Shown piece by piece: positions 60,844 to 64,000 of a stretch of DNA of 64,000 nucleotides. The stretch's first letter is position 1. The number at the start of each line of letters is the position of its first letter. Origin of the DNA: Streptomyces seoulensis (lineage in GTDB: Bacteria > Actinomycetota > Actinomycetes > Streptomycetales > Streptomycetaceae); assembly GCF_022846655.1 (NCBI RefSeq), contig NZ_AP025667.1:1401001-1465000 (forward strand), in the 5' to 3' direction. Below the pieces are notes generated by a model. It was given only the letters and a program-made list of their open reading frames with translations, was not told where the DNA came from and searched no databases. Position numbers and translations under genes: made by a program.

Positions 60844-61044
60844 GCCTGTGGACTGTACCCGCCGCACCTGGCCCGGCGCACCGGCGGGACGCCGTGCGCG
60901 GGCGGCCGAACGGCCCGCCGTGGGTTGCCGCGTCATCGCGCTCCTCGCCCCTTGTGGGTATGTCGTCGCTCGTGCCCGCCGGGAGGTCCGCCCGGCGCAC
61001 GGCCGCAAGGGGATGATCCCGGCGGCGGCCCCCCGCGGCAAGAG

Positions 61045-61168
61045 CTTGCAGAGTCTTGCACAAGTGTCCGTCAACCCGCCTACCGGCGGTAGACCAGTAT
61101 TTCGACAAGGTCTGCCGCAGGTCACGACACGGTAACCCGGCCGTCTTCTTGCACTTTTTTTCTGCAAG
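61045..61168. promoter_or_regulatory. MalR-type CTTGCA repeats in the malR-malE intergenic region
   Basis: CTTGCA occurs as a direct repeat at 61045 and 61055 (10 bp apart), and as an inverted repeat CTTGCA-N9-TGCAAG at 61148-61168. These match the CTTGCAG-type half sites known for MalR/Reg1 in Streptomyces. The gene-free region from 60844 to 61302 otherwise holds the malR and malE promoters, with no other clear feature. Confidence 0.75.
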
Positions 61169-61302
61169 GTCTTTCGCGGCGCTTACAACGCTGTTACGTT
61201 CCCAGTCGCCCGGCCGCGGCAATGGCGCAGTCGGCAAGTCGCAGGAGGCGGCAGACGGGGCCGCCCCTGCAAACTCGGGCTTTTCACCCTCAAGGAGAAC
61301 TC

Positions 61303-62577
61303 ATGCGGCGTGGCATAGCGGCCTCCGCGCTCGTGGCGTCCCTCGCCCTCACGGCGACGGCGTGCGGCGGGAGCGACGACGGCGACGGCAAGGCGGACGG
61401 CCCGGTGACCCTCACCTGGTGGGACACCTCCAACGCCACCAATGAGGCGCCGACGTACAAGGCCCTGGTCGAGCAGTTCCAGGCCGCCAACAAGAACATC
61501 AAGGTCAAGTACGTCAACGTGCCCTTCGACCAGGCGCAGAACAAGTTCGACACCGCCGCCGGCTCCAAGGGCGCCCCGGACATCCTGCGTTCCGAGGTCG
61601 GCTGGACCCCGGCCTTCGCCAAGAAGGGCTTCTTCCTGCCGCTGGACGGCACCGACGCCCTCGCCGAGCAGGACAAGTTCGAGCCCAACCTGATCAAGCA
61701 GGCCCAGTACGAGGGCAAGACCTACGGCGTGCCGCTGGTCACCGACACCCTCGCCTTCGTCTACAACAAGGCCCTGTTCAAGAAGGCCGGCATCACCGAG
61801 GCCCCCAAGACCTGGGACGAGCTGAAGGCCGACGCCGCCAAGGTCAAGGACAAGGCGAAGGTCGACGGCTACTGGGGCTCCACCCAGGCGTACTACGCCC
61901 AGTGCTTCCTGTACGGCGAGGGCACCGACACCGTCGACGCCTCGGCCAAGAAGGTCACCGTCGCCTCCGCCCCGGCGAAGAAGGCGTACGGCACCTGGCA
62001 GAGCACGTTCTCCGGCAAGGGCCTGCACAAGGCCGACACCACCGCGGACGCCTACGCCCACATCCAGGACGCGTTCGTCAACGGCAAGGTCGCCTCGATC
62101 ATCCAGGGCCCCTGGGAGATCACGAACTTCTACAAGGGCTCGGCCTTCAAGGACAAGTCCAACCTCGGCATCGCCACCGTCCCGGCCGGCTCCGCGGGCA
62201 AGGCGGGCGCCCCGACCGGCGGCCACAACCTCTCGGTCTACGCCGGCTCGGACAAGGCCCACCAGGACGCGGCGCTGAAGTTCGTGAACTTCATGACCTC
62301 GGCCAAGTCCCAGGAGGCCATCGCGCTGAAGAACTCCACGCTGCCGACCCGCGGCGACGCCTACACCGCCAAGGTCAAGGGCGACCCGGGCATCGCCGGT
62401 TACCAGGGCGTCCTCTCCGCCGCCCAGCCCCGCCCGGCGCTGCCGGAGTACAGCTCCCTGTGGGGTCCGCTGGACACCGAGCTGCCCAAGGTGGCCGGGG
62501 GCAAGGAGCCGCTGGACAAGGGCCTGGGCAACGCCGAGCTGGCCATCGCCAAGCTGGTGCCCGACTTCAGCAAGTGA
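61303..62577 (+). CDS. malE: Maltose/maltodextrin-binding lipoprotein MalE
   Basis: A 424-aa extracellular solute-binding lipoprotein. The lipobox LTATAC places the lipid Cys at residue 21. The mature domain has LTWWDTSN, the family 1 segment SEVGWTPAFAKKGFFLPLD, and IIQGPWEITNF. It delivers maltose or maltodextrins to MalFG; the ATPase in Streptomyces is usually the shared MsiK, not encoded here. The start is ATG at 61303, with AAGGAG. It is controlled by MalR through the repeats upstream. Confidence 0.95.
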   Translation: MRRGIAASALVASLALTATACGGSDDGDGKADGPVTLTWWDTSNATNEAPTYKALVEQFQAANKNIKVKYVNVPFDQAQNKFDTAAGSKGAPDILRSEVGWTPAFAKKGFFLPLDGTDALAEQDKFEPNLIKQAQYEGKTYGVPLVTDTLAFVYNKALFKKAGITEAPKTWDELKADAAKVKDKAKVDGYWGSTQAYYAQCFLYGEGTDTVDASAKKVTVASAPAKKAYGTWQSTFSGKGLHKADTTADAYAHIQDAFVNGKVASIIQGPWEITNFYKGSAFKDKSNLGIATVPAGSAGKAGAPTGGHNLSVYAGSDKAHQDAALKFVNFMTSAKSQEAIALKNSTLPTRGDAYTAKVKGDPGIAGYQGVLSAAQPRPALPEYSSLWGPLDTELPKVAGGKEPLDKGLGNAELAIAKLVPDFSK

Positions 62578-62583
62578 GCCCGT

Positions 62584-62633
62584 GTGGCCGCCGGGTTCCC
62601 CCGCCGTGGGGGATGGGGGAACCCGGCGGCCAC
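62584..62633 (+). terminator. Large hairpin between malE and malF
   Basis: GTGGCCGCCGGGTTCCCCC pairs perfectly with its complement 62615-62633 (19 bp) around a 12-base loop. Six bases after the malE stop, it likely stabilises malE mRNA or stops part of the transcripts, giving more binding protein than permease. Confidence 0.75.
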
Positions 62634-62679
62634 CGGCCTACGACCAGTCCGCCCCCGAACTCGTAGAAGGTGTCGCACC

Positions 62680-63684
62680 ATGACAGTCGCCATCGACCGC
62701 GCGACCGGCGAGCGCCGCGATGAGCGGCCGCCCCGCCCCGGTCTCGGGCAGCGCCTGAAGAACGGCTACCAGAGGTACTGGTACGCCTACGCGATGATCG
62801 CGCCCGTGGTCGTCGTGCTCGGCGTCCTCGTGGGCTACCCGCTGGTGCGGGGTGTCTACCTCACCCTCACCGACGCCAACAGCCTCAACTCGGCGCGCAC
62901 CATCGGCGTCAACCACATCGAGGCCACCTACAAGTTCATCGGGCTGGACAACTACCAGGACATCCTCTTCGGCCCCACGGCCTACGACCGCTTCTGGTCG
63001 CACTTCCTGTGGACCGTCTTCTGGACCGCCGCCTGCGTCACCCTGCACTACGTCATCGGCCTGGGCCTCGCGATGATGCTCGACCAGAAGCTGCGCGGCC
63101 GCACGGTCTACCGGCTGCTGCTCGTCCTGCCCTGGGCCGTGCCGACCTTCGTCACCGTCTTCTCCTGGCGCATCATGCTGGCCGACTCCGGCGTGCTCAA
63201 CCAGGTCCTCGGCGCCCTCCACCTGCCCCAGCCGGCCTGGCTGGAGGACACCTTCTGGCAGCGGTTCGCCGCCATCATGGTCAACACCTGGTGCGGTGTG
63301 CCGTTCATGATGCTCTCGCTGCTCGGCGGGCTCCAGTCCATCGACTCCTCGCTGTACGAGGCCGCCGAGATGGACGGCGCGAGCGCCTGGCAGCGCTTCC
63401 GGCACGTCACCCTGCCCGGTCTGCGCTCGGTCAGCTCCACCGTGGTCCTGCTCGGCGTGATCTGGACCTTCAACCAGTTCGCCATCATCTTCCTGCTGTT
63501 CGGCCCCACCGGCGCCCCGGACGCCCAGATCCTCGTCACCTGGGCCTACTTCCTCGGCTTCGGGCAGCAGCCGCGCGACTTCGCCCAGTCCGCCGCGTAC
63601 GGCGTACTGCTGCTGTCGATCCTGACCGTCTTCACCTCCTTCTACTTCCGCTGGCTGAAGCGCAATGACCAGCTCGCCGTCTGA
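62680..63684 (+). CDS. malF: Maltose ABC transporter permease MalF
   Basis: A 334-aa permease with six helices. The ATPase-contact EAA loop reads YEAAEMDGASAWQRFRHVTLPGL near residue 225. The segment LPWAVPTFVTVFSWRIMLAD is typical of sugar permeases of the MalF/UgpA type. The start is ATG at 62680, with an AGAAGG site. It lies between malE and malG in the same direction, forming the malEFG operon. Confidence 0.93.
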   Translation: MTVAIDRATGERRDERPPRPGLGQRLKNGYQRYWYAYAMIAPVVVVLGVLVGYPLVRGVYLTLTDANSLNSARTIGVNHIEATYKFIGLDNYQDILFGPTAYDRFWSHFLWTVFWTAACVTLHYVIGLGLAMMLDQKLRGRTVYRLLLVLPWAVPTFVTVFSWRIMLADSGVLNQVLGALHLPQPAWLEDTFWQRFAAIMVNTWCGVPFMMLSLLGGLQSIDSSLYEAAEMDGASAWQRFRHVTLPGLRSVSSTVVLLGVIWTFNQFAIIFLLFGPTGAPDAQILVTWAYFLGFGQQPRDFAQSAAYGVLLLSILTVFTSFYFRWLKRNDQLAV

Positions 63685-63703
63685 CGCCGCAGGAGCCGCC
63701 GCC

Positions 63704-64000
63704 ATGAGCACCACGACACCCCCCGAGACAGCTCCGGGACGCCCGCTCACCGCCGAGGCCCCGGCCGCCCCCCGGCCCCGCGCGTCCCGCCGGCGCGGTG
63801 AGCTCGGCCCGCTGGGCACCGCCCTGCTCCACGGCGGCCTGGTCCTGGCCAGCCTGATCGCGCTGGTCCCGGTGGCCTGGCTGTTCTTCCTGTCCCTCGG
63901 GTCGGAGAAGGACGACTACCTGCACCCGGGCCGCATCTTCGGCCGGGCCGGCTTCGGCAACTACGCCTTCGTGCTCCAGCACACCGGCTTCTTCGACTGG
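63704..64000 (+). CDS. malG: Maltose ABC transporter permease MalG, 3' truncated
   Basis: The first 99 codons of MalG; the gene runs out of the window in frame. An N-terminal Pro/Thr-rich cytoplasmic tail of about 40 residues precedes the first helix (LLHGGLVLASLIALVPVAWLFFLSL) and the FGNYAFVLQHTGF segment typical of MalG-type permeases. The start is ATG at 63704, with an AGGAG site, 19 bases after malF. It is the second permease of the maltose importer. Confidence 0.88.
   Translation, partial: MSTTTPPETAPGRPLTAEAPAAPRPRASRRRGELGPLGTALLHGGLVLASLIALVPVAWLFFLSLGSEKDDYLHPGRIFGRAGFGNYAFVLQHTGFFDW

Noticed and set aside
1..64000. tRNA genes, insertion sequences, integrase or attachment sites
   Set aside because: No cloverleaf, transposase motif, flanking inverted/direct repeat pair or integrase was recognised on reading both strands; a dedicated tRNA scan could still find something missed.

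Overview
The window is a high-GC, gene-dense chromosomal stretch from a Streptomyces (Actinomycetota). Third-codon G/C is near saturation and GTG starts are common. Typical marker genes are present: glnE, a GlnA2-type glutamine synthetase, the malR-malEFG maltose locus, a fused RNase H/histidine phosphatase, F420:NADPH reductase, an efeOBU iron locus with a DmdR/IdeR-type iron box, and an actinobacterial RNase P RNA. No tRNA, rRNA, prophage, insertion sequence or CRISPR array was seen. Most of the window looks like conserved core chromosome.

Layout. 1-10 kb: tail of an alpha/alpha-barrel protein, a lipoprotein, membrane proteins, an N-acetylmuramoyl-L-alanine amidase, a methyltransferase, an MFS exporter with an extra C-terminal beta domain, a DesK/DesR-like two-component pair, and a small peptide gene with its own terminator. 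10-15 kb: a Nif3-like protein, a coiled-coil zinc-ribbon protein (apparently starting at CTG), RNase H/phosphatase, KDPG aldolase, YaaA and rnpB. 15-23 kb: DoxX, a D,D-carboxypeptidase, a Bcr/CflA exporter coupled to a serine hydrolase (second apparent CTG start), an Rsm22-like methyltransferase and a stand-alone prim-pol domain. 23-31 kb: efeUBO, a PhzF-like protein, methionine aminopeptidase, F420 reductase and an M50 protease. 31-39 kb: a large SARP/AfsR-like regulator, a DrrAB-type ABC exporter, panB, and a 14-TM exporter with its TetR regulator. 40-46 kb: an EEP-fold membrane protein, an MFS exporter, an MHYT protein, an orphan VapB-like/Imm5-like pair and NAD synthetase. 46-59 kb: a sedolisin, DUF305/DUF3105 proteins, GlnA2, a lower-GC accessory insert, two VOC proteins, glnE and a PAP2 phosphatase. 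59-64 kb: malR, malE, malF and the start of malG.

Working units: efeOBU is an iron-repressed uptake system, with the iron box just before efeO. MalR controls the divergent malEFG importer through CTTGCA repeats in the shared intergenic region. The 14-TM exporter has a 31-bp palindrome over its promoter and a TetR gene behind it. The ABC exporter promoter carries four repeats spaced exactly 11 bp apart, the arrangement known for SARP binding sites, and a SARP-domain regulator gene ends 14 bp from the exporter operon.

The best candidate for something undescribed is the insert at 51.4-54.5 kb. It holds a divergent inositol-monophosphatase-fold protein with altered metal ligands, a four-helix membrane protein ending in a CxxC...CxxC zinc ribbon, and a divergent NagB-fold protein lacking the catalytic Glu, with a short perfect inverted repeat between the divergent genes. 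All functional statements rest on reading the sequence; no database search was run.
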